From Chloroflexota bacterium (GTDB lineage Bacteria; Chloroflexota; Anaerolineae; Aggregatilineales; UBA2796): 6,831 nt of DNA. Below, piece after piece: positions 1 through 6,452 of this stretch; the stretch's first letter is position 1, and every line of letters begins with the position of its first letter. The DNA is taken from NCBI GenBank assembly GCA_003695215.1, contig RFIM01000208.1, positions 1 to 6,831 on the forward strand. Reading direction: 5' to 3'. A program made the translations under genes and the position numbers. The notes below the pieces were generated by a model that had not been told where the DNA came from, made no database searches, and saw only the letters and a list, made by a program, of their open reading frames with translations.

Positions 1-1068
1 CAGGATCGTCCGCTCCTGCCTGCCGAAAAAGACGTTGTTGGTCAGCAAGGCAACCACGAGTTGCCGCTCAGGATCGACCCAGAGCGAGTTGCCGACGAAG
101 CCCGTATGCCCGTAACTGCGCGCGCTGAGCGCTCGGACGGTCGCTTCAGGCTCAGTTGGGCGCATTTGCCAGCCCAGGCCGCGGTCGCCGATGTGTTGGC
201 GCACAGCCTCTCGTGCTAGGCGCGGGCTGATGAAGCCGCCGCCCTCATCCAAGTAAAGCTGGCCGATCGCGGCGATGTCGCTTGCCGTGCCAAACAAGCC
301 GGCATGCCCTGCAGCGCCGCCTAAAGCCGCTGCGTTCTCATCGTGAACTTCGCCCTGCACGCGCTTGCCGCGCCAAGCGCACACCTCGGTCGGCGGCACT
401 GAGCCAGGCGGCGCGATTGGGCTGTAGATGGCGCTCAGCTCTAGCGGGCGCAACACCAGGCGTTGCATCGCCTCGCGCAGCGGATGATCCGTCAGGGCTT
501 CAAGCGCCATGCCCAGCAGGATGTAGCCGATATCGCTGTAGATGACTTTGGTGCCCAACGGCGCGCTGAACGGGCTATGCAAACACATAGCGCGGCGCGC
601 TGGCACATCGGGCGCTGTGCGCAAGTCCAGCCAAGCTGCTAAGCCGCTGCTATGCGTCAGCAAGTGGTAGAAGGTCACTTTGGAAGCGTCCACTTTTTCA
701 GCGGTCGGCGGCACCACCTCGACTAGCTCGTCGGGCTTGAGCGGATTCGGGTAGGGCTGAATCGGGCGCTCGCCGCGCAGCTCGGGCAAAAGGCTGCAGA
801 CAGGCTGATCGAGCTGCACCCTGCCCGAATCGACCAGGCGGAAGAAGGCGAGTGTGGTGAATAACTTGGTCAGCGAGGCGTAATCAAAGCGCGTTTGCCG
901 CCTGACGCGCTGTACGCCTTCGCCTTCAAGCCGACCTTCAGCGTCTAGCGTGCCCAGTTCGGCGCGGTAGATGATGGCGTTGCGCCAGCGCACCTCGACC
1001 TGCGCCGCTGTGTACACACTGCCAAGCGACTCGTGCAGCAGCCGCGTGAGCGCTTCCATAGGCGGCAT
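1..1068 (-). CDS. Serine hydrolase, beta-lactamase / class C esterase family (3' end missing)
   Basis: Reading the minus strand gives an open frame of 356 codons that leaves the window at base 1, so the C-terminus is missing. The penicillin-binding-protein-like active site is visible: SLTK (Ser65, Lys68), YSD (Tyr177) and HTG (321-323), in the order and spacing of class C beta-lactamases and related esterases. The stretch from VHDENA (241) to AGHAGLFG (253-260) is typical of this serine hydrolase family. Known members are esterases, peptidases or transpeptidase-like enzymes, and the true substrate cannot be read from sequence. No signal peptide is seen at the start, so it is probably cytoplasmic. 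The gene begins 5 nt after the R2lox stop codon, so the two are likely co-transcribed. The start is ambiguous: ATG at 1068 has an AGGA only 3 nt upstream, while ATG at 1059 has the same AGGA at 12 nt. The family call is firm; the substrate is unknown. Confidence 0.88.
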   Translation of the reverse strand, partial: MPPMEALTRLLHESLGSVYTAAQVEVRWRNAIIYRAELGTLDAEGRLEGEGVQRVRRQTRFDYASLTKLFTTLAFFRLVDSGRVQLDQPVCSLLPELRGERPIQPYPNPLKPDELVEVVPPTAEKVDASKVTFYHLLTHSSGLAAWLDLRTAPDVPARRAMCLHSPFSAPLGTKVIYSDIGYILLGMALEALTDHPLREAMQRLVLRPLELSAIYSPIAPPGSVPPTEVCAWRGKRVQGEVHDENAAALGGAAGHAGLFGTASDIAAIGQLYLDEGGGFISPRLAREAVRQHIGDRGLGWQMRPTEPEATVRALSARSYGHTGFVGNSLWVDPERQLVVALLTNNVFFGRQERTIL

Positions 1069-1073
1069 ACATC

Positions 1074-1883
1074 CTAGCGAGCGCGCTCCAGCACACTCAA
1101 GCGCGCCATGTACTGCCTGCCCGCATAGCCGACGATGTCGTTCAAGTCCAGATCGAACGGAATGTTCGGCAAGTAGGCGCTCAGCAGCTCCATGAAGACG
1201 CCTTGTGCCAACGGCAAGAGCTTGTTCAGCTGCGCATCCACAACAGCGCGCACCTCAGGCGCTTCAGCCGTCAGGCGCGAGAGCAAGTGCAAGCCAAAAG
1301 CGATATGCCGCGCTTCATCGCGCTGGACGTACTCCAAGCCTTGAGTCAGCCCTGGCATCAAGCCTTTGGTGCGCAAGGCCTTGAAAATGCCGTAATAGCC
1401 TGTCTCGGCCAGCACGCCTTCGATAGTCATATGGTAGCTAGCCACAGCGCGCGCTTGCGCTTGGCGCGAGTGATCGCTCAGCAGTGCATCCAGCGCTGCG
1501 CTGAGTTCCGCGAAGAGTTGCCGATAGTTATCGCCTGCGATCTGGCTCGGCTCAGGCGTCTCGCCCAGCACTTTACCAATGACAGCATCGAAGAATTCAA
1601 CGTGCTTGGCCTCTTCAAAAAGCTGCGTAGTCAGGAACATCTCTTCTTCTAAGTGCCCGCCTTCGCGCTTCAACGCGATCAGCAAGGGCGCCAAATCGTC
1701 GGTGACGGCCGCTTCGCCGCCGATGAACAGCGCAATGGCGCGCCGAATCAAGTCCTGCTCGCGCTCAGACATAGCTGCCCAATCGCGCTGATCTTGGCTG
1801 AAATCTAGGTCTTGTGGATCCCACATCAGGCGCTTTGCTTTGTGATAGTCGCGCAGCGGCAAAAGCGTGTGATCGAGTCGCAT
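1074..1883 (-). CDS. R2-like ligand-binding oxidase (R2lox), di-metal carboxylate protein
   Basis: This belongs to the ferritin-like superfamily next to the ribonucleotide reductase small subunit. R2lox proteins assemble a Mn/Fe site, bind a long-chain fatty-acid-like ligand and make a Val-Tyr ether cross-link; the physiological reaction is unknown. Using numbering from the upstream TTG (subtract 22 for the ATG start), the metal ligands are Glu79, Glu113 with His116 (EAKH), Glu177, and Glu212 with His215 (EARH). The cross-link pair is present: Val82 sits three residues after Glu79, and Tyr172 five residues before Glu177. The WDPQDLDFSQDQRDW segment (43-57) is also characteristic. I place the start at the ATG at 1883 because GAGGTG lies 9 nt upstream and the protein aligns with the family from there. 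An open frame reaches a TTG at 1949 but has no good ribosome site. It leads a two-gene unit with the serine hydrolase. Confidence 0.9.
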   Translation of the reverse strand: MRLDHTLLPLRDYHKAKRLMWDPQDLDFSQDQRDWAAMSEREQDLIRRAIALFIGGEAAVTDDLAPLLIALKREGGHLEEEMFLTTQLFEEAKHVEFFDAVIGKVLGETPEPSQIAGDNYRQLFAELSAALDALLSDHSRQAQARAVASYHMTIEGVLAETGYYGIFKALRTKGLMPGLTQGLEYVQRDEARHIAFGLHLLSRLTAEAPEVRAVVDAQLNKLLPLAQGVFMELLSAYLPNIPFDLDLNDIVGYAGRQYMARLSVLERAR

Positions 1884-1892
1884 AGCTAACAA

Positions 1893-1898
1893 CACCTC
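1893..1898 (-). promoter_or_regulatory. Ribosome binding site GAGGTG that fixes the R2lox start
   Basis: On the minus strand GAGGTG is followed by 9 nt and then the ATG at 1883. This is a near-consensus Shine-Dalgarno at good spacing. It supports the 269-residue form over the 291-residue TTG form. Confidence 0.65.
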
Positions 1899-1954
1899 AT
1901 CAAAACTTCCCAGCACTTGGCGCACCTGACAAGAGAGCAGGCGCAGCAAGGCAT

Positions 1955-1962
1955 AGTATAAT
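1955..1962. promoter_or_regulatory. Possible overlapping divergent -10 elements
   Basis: On the plus strand a perfect TATAAT occupies 1957-1962. On the minus strand TATACT occupies 1960-1955. Both sit in the short gap between the divergent R2lox gene and the ATP-grasp-like gene, where promoters are expected. No convincing -35 hexamer is seen at 16-18 nt for either direction. The plus-strand TATAAT overlaps the first possible ATG (1961) of the rightward gene, so if it is used the transcript would start inside the longest open frame. Confidence 0.4.
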
Positions 1963-3196
1963 GCAACGGCATATTCTTTACGAAAATTGGCGAGCGATGA
2001 TCCCTGAGTTGAGAGAGCGCTATAACGCTGCCTTCACACAGGCGCGCTACCAAGCCTTAGTGCAGGATTTGAACCGCGCCTACCGCTTCCCTATGGATTT
2101 TCACCTGTGCGAGACGCCGCTTTTCCTGAGCGCGCCGCTGATGGCAGCCCTGCTGGCAGCGACCGACCGCCTGGCGCAGGCGGTGCTGAGCCCTGAGCAT
2201 TTACGGCGCAGCCTTGCGGCTGTGCCGCCTGAGCTGCAGCACATCCAAACAGCGCAACCTGAATGCCTGCAAGTGGATTTCGCGCTTTGCTACGATGAAA
2301 ATGGCGAGATTGTGCCACGCTTGATTGAGCTACAAGGCTTTCCGACGCTCTACGGCTTCCAATGGCTGCTCGATCAGAAAATTCGCCAGCACTTTGAGAT
2401 CGATCCGTCGCTGTATTTTTATGTGGCGCCGCACACTGAGGAATCTTACTTGCGCTTGTTGCACCAGGTGATCGTCGCCGATCAGGAGCCGCAGCAGGTC
2501 GCCTTGCTGGAGCTTTACCCTGAGCGACAGCGGACGCGCATTGATTTCGCCTGCACAGAGGCGCTGCTGGGCATTCGTACGCTCTGCTTAACGCAAGTGA
2601 TCGAGCGTGGCGAGCGCCTCTTTTACATAGATGAGCGCGGCCGCCAGGTGCCGATCGCGCGCTTCTACAACCGCCTGATCTTCGACGACCTGAGCGGCGA
2701 GATGCTCAGCAAGGCGCAGCGGCTCAGCCAAAGCACCGCAGTGAGCTGGGTCTCGCATCCGCACTGGTTTTTCAGGATCAGCAAGTATTCCCTGCCGCTC
2801 CTGCGCGATCCGTGCGTGCCTGAGGCGCATTTCCTCTGCGATCTGGACGTTTATCCGCCTGACCTGACGGCGAATTACGTGCTCAAGCCGCTCTTCTCCT
2901 ACAGTGGCAGTGGCGTCGATCTCGATCCGACGCCTGAGAAGCTGGATGCCATTGCGCCTGAGCGCCGCGCCGCTTACCTGCTGCAACGCAAAGTGGACTA
3001 CGCGCCGCTGGTCAAAACGCCTGATGGCTATGCCAAAGCTGAGGTGCGCATGTTGCTCTTGTGGAACGCTGCCCAAGCGCGCCTGGAGACCGTTGGCACG
3101 TTGGTGCGCATGAGCAAGGGACGCATGATGGGAACGCGCTTCAACAAGGATCGGACGTGGGTCGGCTCAACTTTGGCGTATCACCAAAGGCTGTGA
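1961..3196 (+). CDS. Uncharacterised ATP-grasp-like protein
   Basis: The 411-residue protein resembles an uncharacterised bacterial family, seen for example in Bacteroidetes, that I recall by its conserved IELQGFPTLYGFQ block (122-134). C-terminal motifs look ATP-grasp-like: VLKP plus a glycine/serine-rich turn SYSGSGV (307-319), which could be the nucleotide-binding strand and loop; YLLQRKVDYAP (339-349), like the hinge; AEVRM (360-364), with acidic and arginine residues; and GTRFNKD (391-397), like the Mg-binding end. If so, it would be a ligase or kinase using ATP, but the substrate is unknown. No signal peptide or membrane segment is seen. The start is uncertain: ATG 1961 has only a weak AAGG 9 nt upstream and overlaps a TATAAT, while ATG 1997 (residue 13, MIPELRERYN) is an attractive alternative. 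It ends 53 nt before the F420 operon, so co-expression is possible but unproven. The ORF is certain, the fold call moderate. Confidence 0.8.
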   Translation: MQRHILYENWRAMIPELRERYNAAFTQARYQALVQDLNRAYRFPMDFHLCETPLFLSAPLMAALLAATDRLAQAVLSPEHLRRSLAAVPPELQHIQTAQPECLQVDFALCYDENGEIVPRLIELQGFPTLYGFQWLLDQKIRQHFEIDPSLYFYVAPHTEESYLRLLHQVIVADQEPQQVALLELYPERQRTRIDFACTEALLGIRTLCLTQVIERGERLFYIDERGRQVPIARFYNRLIFDDLSGEMLSKAQRLSQSTAVSWVSHPHWFFRISKYSLPLLRDPCVPEAHFLCDLDVYPPDLTANYVLKPLFSYSGSGVDLDPTPEKLDAIAPERRAAYLLQRKVDYAPLVKTPDGYAKAEVRMLLLWNAAQARLETVGTLVRMSKGRMMGTRFNKDRTWVGSTLAYHQRL

Positions 3197-3198
3197 GT

Positions 3199-3209
3199 GT
3201 GCTAGACTT
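3199..3209 (+). promoter_or_regulatory. Candidate extended -10 promoter before the F420 operon
   Basis: GTGCTAGACTT contains TGC-TAGACT, an extended -10 pattern (TGn then TAnnnT), 41 nt before the ATG at 3250. The same 11 bases recur at 6453-6463 before another gene start. No -35 is seen at normal spacing. This is a weak call based on position and repetition. Confidence 0.3.
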
Positions 3210-3249
3210 TGGCATATGAGAGACGACTCAAAAAGTTCACAATCTGCGC

Positions 3250-3852
3250 ATGAGCCAAGCAATTTACAGTATAATTCGAGGTAGAAGGTCGATTCGGCGT
3301 TACACTGAGCAGCCCGTGCCGCCTGAGTTGGTTCAACGCTTGTTGGAAGCAGCGATCTGGGCGCCTTCTGCGCATAATCGGCAGCCGTGGCGTTTCGCTA
3401 TCCTTGGCCTGCCTGAGACGCGCCAAAAGCTGGCAGCTGCAATGGGCGAGCGGCTGCGTGCTGACTTGACTGCCGATGGCGCCGCGCCTGAGCTGATCGA
3501 GCGCGATGTCAGCCGCTCTTACAGCCGTATCAGCGGCGCGCCATTGGCAATTCTGGTCTGCCTGAGCATGGCAGACATGGATCGCTATCCTGATGCGCGA
3601 CGCAACGAAGCAGAGTACATCATGGCAGTCCAAAGCGTGGCAATGGCAGTGCAGAATTTGCTCCTGGCAGCACATGCTGAAGGCCTGGGCGCCTGTTGGC
3701 TGTGTGCGCCGCTTTTTTGCTCTGAGCTAGTGCGCCTGACACTGGACTTACCGAGCGATTGGCAGCCGCAAGCGCTGATCACCCTTGGCTACCCTGCCGT
3801 AACGCGTCAATCCAGCCGTTGTGCGCTTGAATCGCGGGTGCTATGGCGCTGA
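3250..3852 (+). CDS. FbiB C-terminal-type nitroreductase, predicted dehydro-F420-0 reductase
   Basis: A 200-residue FMN-dependent nitroreductase-fold protein. Visible family signatures are RRSIRRY (12-18; FMN phosphate contacts), WAPSAHNRQPWRF (37-49), the helix from QSVAMAVQNLLL (128-139) to EGLGACW (144-150), and LITLGYPA (176-183). The middle portion, with ADLTADG (71-77) and LFCSELVR (155-162), matches the C-terminal domain of actinobacterial FbiB better than generic nitroreductases. In FbiB this domain reduces the PEP-derived dehydro-F420-0 to F420-0 using FMNH2. Here the domain stands alone, without the CofE-like glutamate ligase half. Its stop overlaps the cofD start by 10 nt, which ties it to F420 synthesis. 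The start at 3250 keeps the conserved RRS motif near the N-terminus; an in-frame stop at 3217-3219 limits any extension. A general F420- or flavin-linked reductase is the alternative. Confidence 0.87.
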   Translation: MSQAIYSIIRGRRSIRRYTEQPVPPELVQRLLEAAIWAPSAHNRQPWRFAILGLPETRQKLAAAMGERLRADLTADGAAPELIERDVSRSYSRISGAPLAILVCLSMADMDRYPDARRNEAEYIMAVQSVAMAVQNLLLAAHAEGLGACWLCAPLFCSELVRLTLDLPSDWQPQALITLGYPAVTRQSSRCALESRVLWR

Positions 3853-4790
3853 ACGGCAGCTTCAAGCGCATCGTAGCATTGGCGGGCGGCGTCGGCGGCG
3901 CCAAGCTGGTGGCAGGCCTAGCGGCTTGCCTGCCAAGCGGCGCGCTGACCGTGATCGGCAACACGGGCGATGACTTCCGCCATTATGGATTGCACGTCTC
4001 GCCGGATTTGGATACGGTCATGTACACCTTGGCAGGCATCGCTCATCCGATCAACGGCTGGGGCATTGCCGATGATACACGCTATGTGCTGGACATGTTG
4101 GCACACTATGGCGAGGCGATCTGGTTCAGCCTCGGCGACCGCGACCTGGCCACGAACATCCTGCGCACCCACTGGCTAGCGCAGGGCTGGCCGCTCAGCC
4201 GTGTGACGGCGCGCTTATGCCAGCAGCTTGGCATTGCCACGCGCCTGCTACCTATGACTGACGATCCGCTCGCCACAGTCGTCTACACACTTGAGCATGG
4301 CAGGCTTGCCTTCCAGGAATATTTCGTGCGTCACCGCTGGCAACCGACTGTGCAGCGCTTGGTCTATGAAGGTGCTGAGACAGCACAGCCTGCTGAAGGC
4401 GTCTTAGAGGCGTTGCACGAAGCTGAGGCGATCATCATCTGTCCATCTAATCCGCTGCTCTCGATTGAGCCAATCTTGCAAGTGCGCGCCATTCGAGAAG
4501 CGCTCAGAGCGCGCCGCGCGCCGTGCCTCGCCGTCAGCCCGATCATCAACGGCGCCGCGCTGAAAGGCCCGACGGTCAAGATCATGCATGAGCTTGGCTT
4601 GCGCGCTGATGTGGTCGGCGTGGCAGAATACTATGGCGATCTGATCGACGCCTTGATCATCGACGAGGCCGATCGCGCGGTGCGCATGCCACAACAGTGT
4701 TTTGTGACGAACATCCGCATGCTTAGCTCAGCGGATCGAAGACGTTTGGCTGAAGAAGTTTTGATGATGCTAGGAGAAGTACATCCATGA
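3843..4790 (+). CDS. cofD: CofD/FbiA: 2-phospho-L-lactate (or phosphoenolpyruvate) transferase of F420 synthesis
   Basis: CofD transfers the phospho-lactyl or enolpyruvyl-phosphate moiety from its GDP-linked donor to the 5'-hydroxyl of Fo, giving F420-0 or dehydro-F420-0. The 315-residue length fits the family. Family blocks are all present: ALAGGVGGAKL (12-22; nucleotide binding), NTGDDFRHYGL (40-50), SPDLDTVMYTLAG (53-65), GWGIADDT (72-79), WFSLGDRDLAT (94-104), LPMTDDP (136-142), CPSNPLLSIEPIL (200-212) and SPIINGAALKGP (232-243). The acidic residues in GDD and PDLD are the expected metal and Fo site. The ATG overlaps the preceding stop by 10 nt and the gene ends in an ATGA overlap with cofC, so the three genes are translationally coupled. 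The upstream Shine-Dalgarno is weak, which fits coupling. Function is cytoplasmic. It would be called fbiA in actinobacterial nomenclature. Confidence 0.96.
   Translation: MALNGSFKRIVALAGGVGGAKLVAGLAACLPSGALTVIGNTGDDFRHYGLHVSPDLDTVMYTLAGIAHPINGWGIADDTRYVLDMLAHYGEAIWFSLGDRDLATNILRTHWLAQGWPLSRVTARLCQQLGIATRLLPMTDDPLATVVYTLEHGRLAFQEYFVRHRWQPTVQRLVYEGAETAQPAEGVLEALHEAEAIIICPSNPLLSIEPILQVRAIREALRARRAPCLAVSPIINGAALKGPTVKIMHELGLRADVVGVAEYYGDLIDALIIDEADRAVRMPQQCFVTNIRMLSSADRRRLAEEVLMMLGEVHP
4772..4776 (+). promoter_or_regulatory. Ribosome binding site of cofC inside the end of cofD
   Basis: AGGAG lies 10 nt before the cofC ATG at 4787 and within the last codons of cofD. It supports this start and independent or coupled reinitiation at the ATGA overlap. 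Confidence 0.6.
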
Positions 4791-5404
4791 CCACTTGGGC
4801 GATTGTGCCAGTCAAGCCCTTTGTGCGCGCCAAAAGCCGTTTGGCAAGCGTGCTGACGCCTGAACAGCGCGAAGCGCTAGCAGAGCGCATGCTGCGGCAT
4901 GGGCTAGCCATCTTGAGCAACGTGCCTGCCATCACAGGTTTGATGGTGATCAGCCGCGATGGCAGAGTCTTAGCTATTGCGCGCGAGTATGGCGCGCAGA
5001 CGGTTCAAGAGAGCGGCACGCCAGAGCTGAACGCTGCGCTCATGCGCGCTACAGAGCTGGCACGTCTGCGCGGCGCTTCCAGCGTGTTGGTTGTGCCTGC
5101 AGACTTGCCGCTGTATACCGTTCAGGACATCGAAGAAGTGCTGCAGCTCGGACGCTACAGCCGAACTGTGGTGCTAGTGCCTGATCGCAATGAAGACGGC
5201 ACAAACGCGATGCTGGTCAATCCGCCTGCCTTGATTCCGTATTCGTTTGGCGCAGGTAGTTTTCAGCGCCATTGTGAGCTTGCCCAACAACACGGGGCAA
5301 CACTCAAAGTCCATCGCTCGGAACATTTGAGCATAGACATTGACACACCTAGCGATCTGGCTTTTTTGGAAGAGCAACTGGGCGGATTTTCTTATGCTCG
5401 CTGA
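4787..5404 (+). CDS. cofC: CofC/FbiD: 2-phospho-L-lactate (or PEP) guanylyltransferase
   Basis: CofC joins GTP with a three-carbon phosphate (2-phospho-L-lactate in archaea, PEP in mycobacterial FbiD) to make the short-lived GDP-linked donor used by CofD. The 205-residue protein has the nucleotidyltransferase signatures: VPVKPFVRAKSRL (7-19; GTP-binding N-terminus), ELNAAL (80-85), VVPADLPLY (102-110; metal-binding acidic motif), PDRNEDGTNAM (132-142), FGAGSFQRH (154-162; substrate phosphate region) and IDIDTPSDL (183-191). It overlaps cofD by 4 nt and closes the operon. The neighbouring FbiB-C-terminal-type reductase suggests PEP is the substrate, since a reductase is only needed for the dehydro product; this is inferred from context, not from residues. 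The last residues after DL are not conserved and look normal. Confidence 0.95.
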   Translation: MTTWAIVPVKPFVRAKSRLASVLTPEQREALAERMLRHGLAILSNVPAITGLMVISRDGRVLAIAREYGAQTVQESGTPELNAALMRATELARLRGASSVLVVPADLPLYTVQDIEEVLQLGRYSRTVVLVPDRNEDGTNAMLVNPPALIPYSFGAGSFQRHCELAQQHGATLKVHRSEHLSIDIDTPSDLAFLEEQLGGFSYAR

Positions 5405-5414
5405 ATGAAGCTAG

Positions 5415-5436
5415 CAGGCGAGCATGTGCTCGCCTG
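5415..5436. terminator. Perfect palindrome after cofC, possible terminator or regulator site
   Basis: Arms CAGGCGAGCA (5415-5424) and TGCTCGCCTG (5427-5436) are exact reverse complements with a 2-base centre, so at least a 9-bp GC-rich stem with a 4-base loop can form. It lies 11 nt after the cofC stop, where a terminator is expected. No T-run follows (the next bases are ACTTGTC), so it is not a classical intrinsic terminator. A dimeric repressor site is possible. Confidence 0.45.
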
Positions 5437-5462
5437 ACTTGTCAAAGCTGCTGGGCTAGCCT

Positions 5463-5471
5463 TGCTATGCT
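5463..5471 (+). promoter_or_regulatory. Candidate extended -10 before the EAD-CHAT gene
   Basis: TGC followed by TATGCT matches the TGn-TAnnnT extended -10 pattern and lies 26 nt upstream of the ATG at 5498. A TTGTCA at 5439-5444 is 21 nt further up, too far for a standard -35. The call is weak. Confidence 0.25.
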
Positions 5472-5485
5472 GCATTAGCCGCGAT

Positions 5486-5490
5486 GAGGA
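5486..5490 (+). promoter_or_regulatory. Ribosome binding site that fixes the EAD-CHAT start
   Basis: GAGGA is 7 nt before the ATG at 5498, ideal spacing. It argues against the TTG at 5462, which would add 12 unconserved residues including this site. Confidence 0.7.
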
Positions 5491-5497
5491 ATGCTTT

Positions 5498-6409
5498 ATG
5501 AGCCTGGAGCAGTTGACTATGGAAGAATTCCGCCGCTTGGTGCAGATCGTGTCGGCAATGCCTGCCTGGCAGCGCATTGACAATCGGCAGTTCAACCTGA
5601 TCATGGCAGGCTTAGAGCATTTTATAAAGTGTGTTAACCTAGATTTGGACACGCAAGTCTATGTTGGCAGCCTGATACGTGCGCTCAGGGATTACGGCAG
5701 CGATGACGGCCAACCAGTGCTCGCCAAGCTGGTGCGTTATCTTGTGCCGATGACTAGCGGCGAAGATCGGCAGTTCCTCGAGACGCTGCTCGGCGAGCGC
5801 CACAGGCAGCAGGGGAGAATTCTCTCAGGCGATAATGTGCTGCTCTTCCTGAGCGCCAATCCAGGGCATGACTTGCACCTTGACCGTGAGATGCGCCTTG
5901 TGGAGGAAGCCATCCGATCTGCGCGCTGCCGCGGTCACTTCAGGCTAGAAAAGCAGGTCGATCTGCAGCTGAATGACCTACAATCGCATCTCTTGCGCTT
6001 CAATCCAAGCATCGTGCATTTTTCAGGGCATGGCGATGCTCAGGGTAGCATCGTTGTGATGAATGATCGCCGTTCATACAGCGTGCCGATAGACGCGCTC
6101 TGCGATCTGTTCAGGATACTGAAAGGCAGCGTGCGCTTAGTTGTGTTGAACAGCTGTTTTTCGCAGCCTCTGGCCGAAAGGCTCGCCGAAGTGGTGGAGT
6201 GCGTTATCGGTACTAGCGCTGCGATTGGCGACGAGTCGGCCATTGAGTTCGCCAAGGCCTTTTATAGAGGCTTGGCGAACGGCGAGAGCGTACACATCGC
6301 TTTTGCGCTGGGCGTTAATCAACTCGATCTCAAGCATTACGCCGATCGCGATAAGCTGCACTTGTTCACGCGATCGGGCGTTGATGCAAAGCAGATCGTC
6401 TTCTGCTGA
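5498..6409 (+). CDS. CHAT caspase-like protein with N-terminal effector-associated domain (EAD)
   Basis: The 303-residue protein has two parts. Residues 1-100 are helical, with hydrophobic and charged spacing like the effector-associated domains that act as adaptors in NTP-dependent conflict systems (for example LVQIVSAMPAW, 14-24, and LIRALRDYG, 59-67). From about 113 a CHAT domain (caspase/HetF family, cysteine protease fold) follows: VLLFLSANPG (114-123), the catalytic histidine block VHFSGHGD (173-180, His178) and the cysteine block VVLNSCFS (215-222, Cys220), then IGTSAAIGDE (237-246). Both catalytic residues are intact. Known CHAT proteins are cut-and-activate effectors or regulators in defence and cell-death-like pathways, usually paired through like EADs with STAND NTPases or other effectors. 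No such partner is visible in this window. There is no signal peptide or membrane segment, so it is cytoplasmic. The CHAT call is firm; which EAD subtype this is remains open. Confidence 0.88.
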   Translation: MSLEQLTMEEFRRLVQIVSAMPAWQRIDNRQFNLIMAGLEHFIKCVNLDLDTQVYVGSLIRALRDYGSDDGQPVLAKLVRYLVPMTSGEDRQFLETLLGERHRQQGRILSGDNVLLFLSANPGHDLHLDREMRLVEEAIRSARCRGHFRLEKQVDLQLNDLQSHLLRFNPSIVHFSGHGDAQGSIVVMNDRRSYSVPIDALCDLFRILKGSVRLVVLNSCFSQPLAERLAEVVECVIGTSAAIGDESAIEFAKAFYRGLANGESVHIAFALGVNQLDLKHYADRDKLHLFTRSGVDAKQIVFC

Positions 6410-6452
6410 TCGGCTTCCAACAGGCACATGCTCTGTCTTTTTTCGCCTATCC

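Noticed and set aside
1203..1652. Plus-strand open frame opposite R2lox
   Set aside because: It is a shadow of the R2lox gene, whose metal ligands are all in place. The frame itself shows no recognisable motif.
1074..1883. Reading the di-metal protein as ribonucleotide reductase small subunit (NrdB/NrdF)
   Set aside because: The Val and Tyr at the cross-link positions are diagnostic of R2lox. No reductase large subunit gene is adjacent.
2588..3076. Minus-strand open frame of 162 codons within the ATP-grasp-like gene
   Set aside because: It lies opposite the conserved plus-strand motifs, is arginine-rich as expected for antisense of GC-rich coding DNA, and has no own context.
1961..3196. Reading the ATP-grasp-like protein as the F420 glutamate ligase CofF
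   Set aside because: Its motifs and length do not match CofF/RimK-type ligases; only the location near cofD and cofC suggested it.
3270..3275. TATAAT inside the start of the nitroreductase gene
   Set aside because: It encodes Ser-Ile-Ile codons in the conserved N-terminal helix of the nitroreductase. No -35 lies at suitable distance, and translation must begin upstream of it to include the RRS motif.
3216..3284. Short plus-strand frame of 22 codons before the nitroreductase, a possible leader peptide
   Set aside because: It has no ribosome site, overlaps the nitroreductase start in another frame, and shows no run of regulatory codons.
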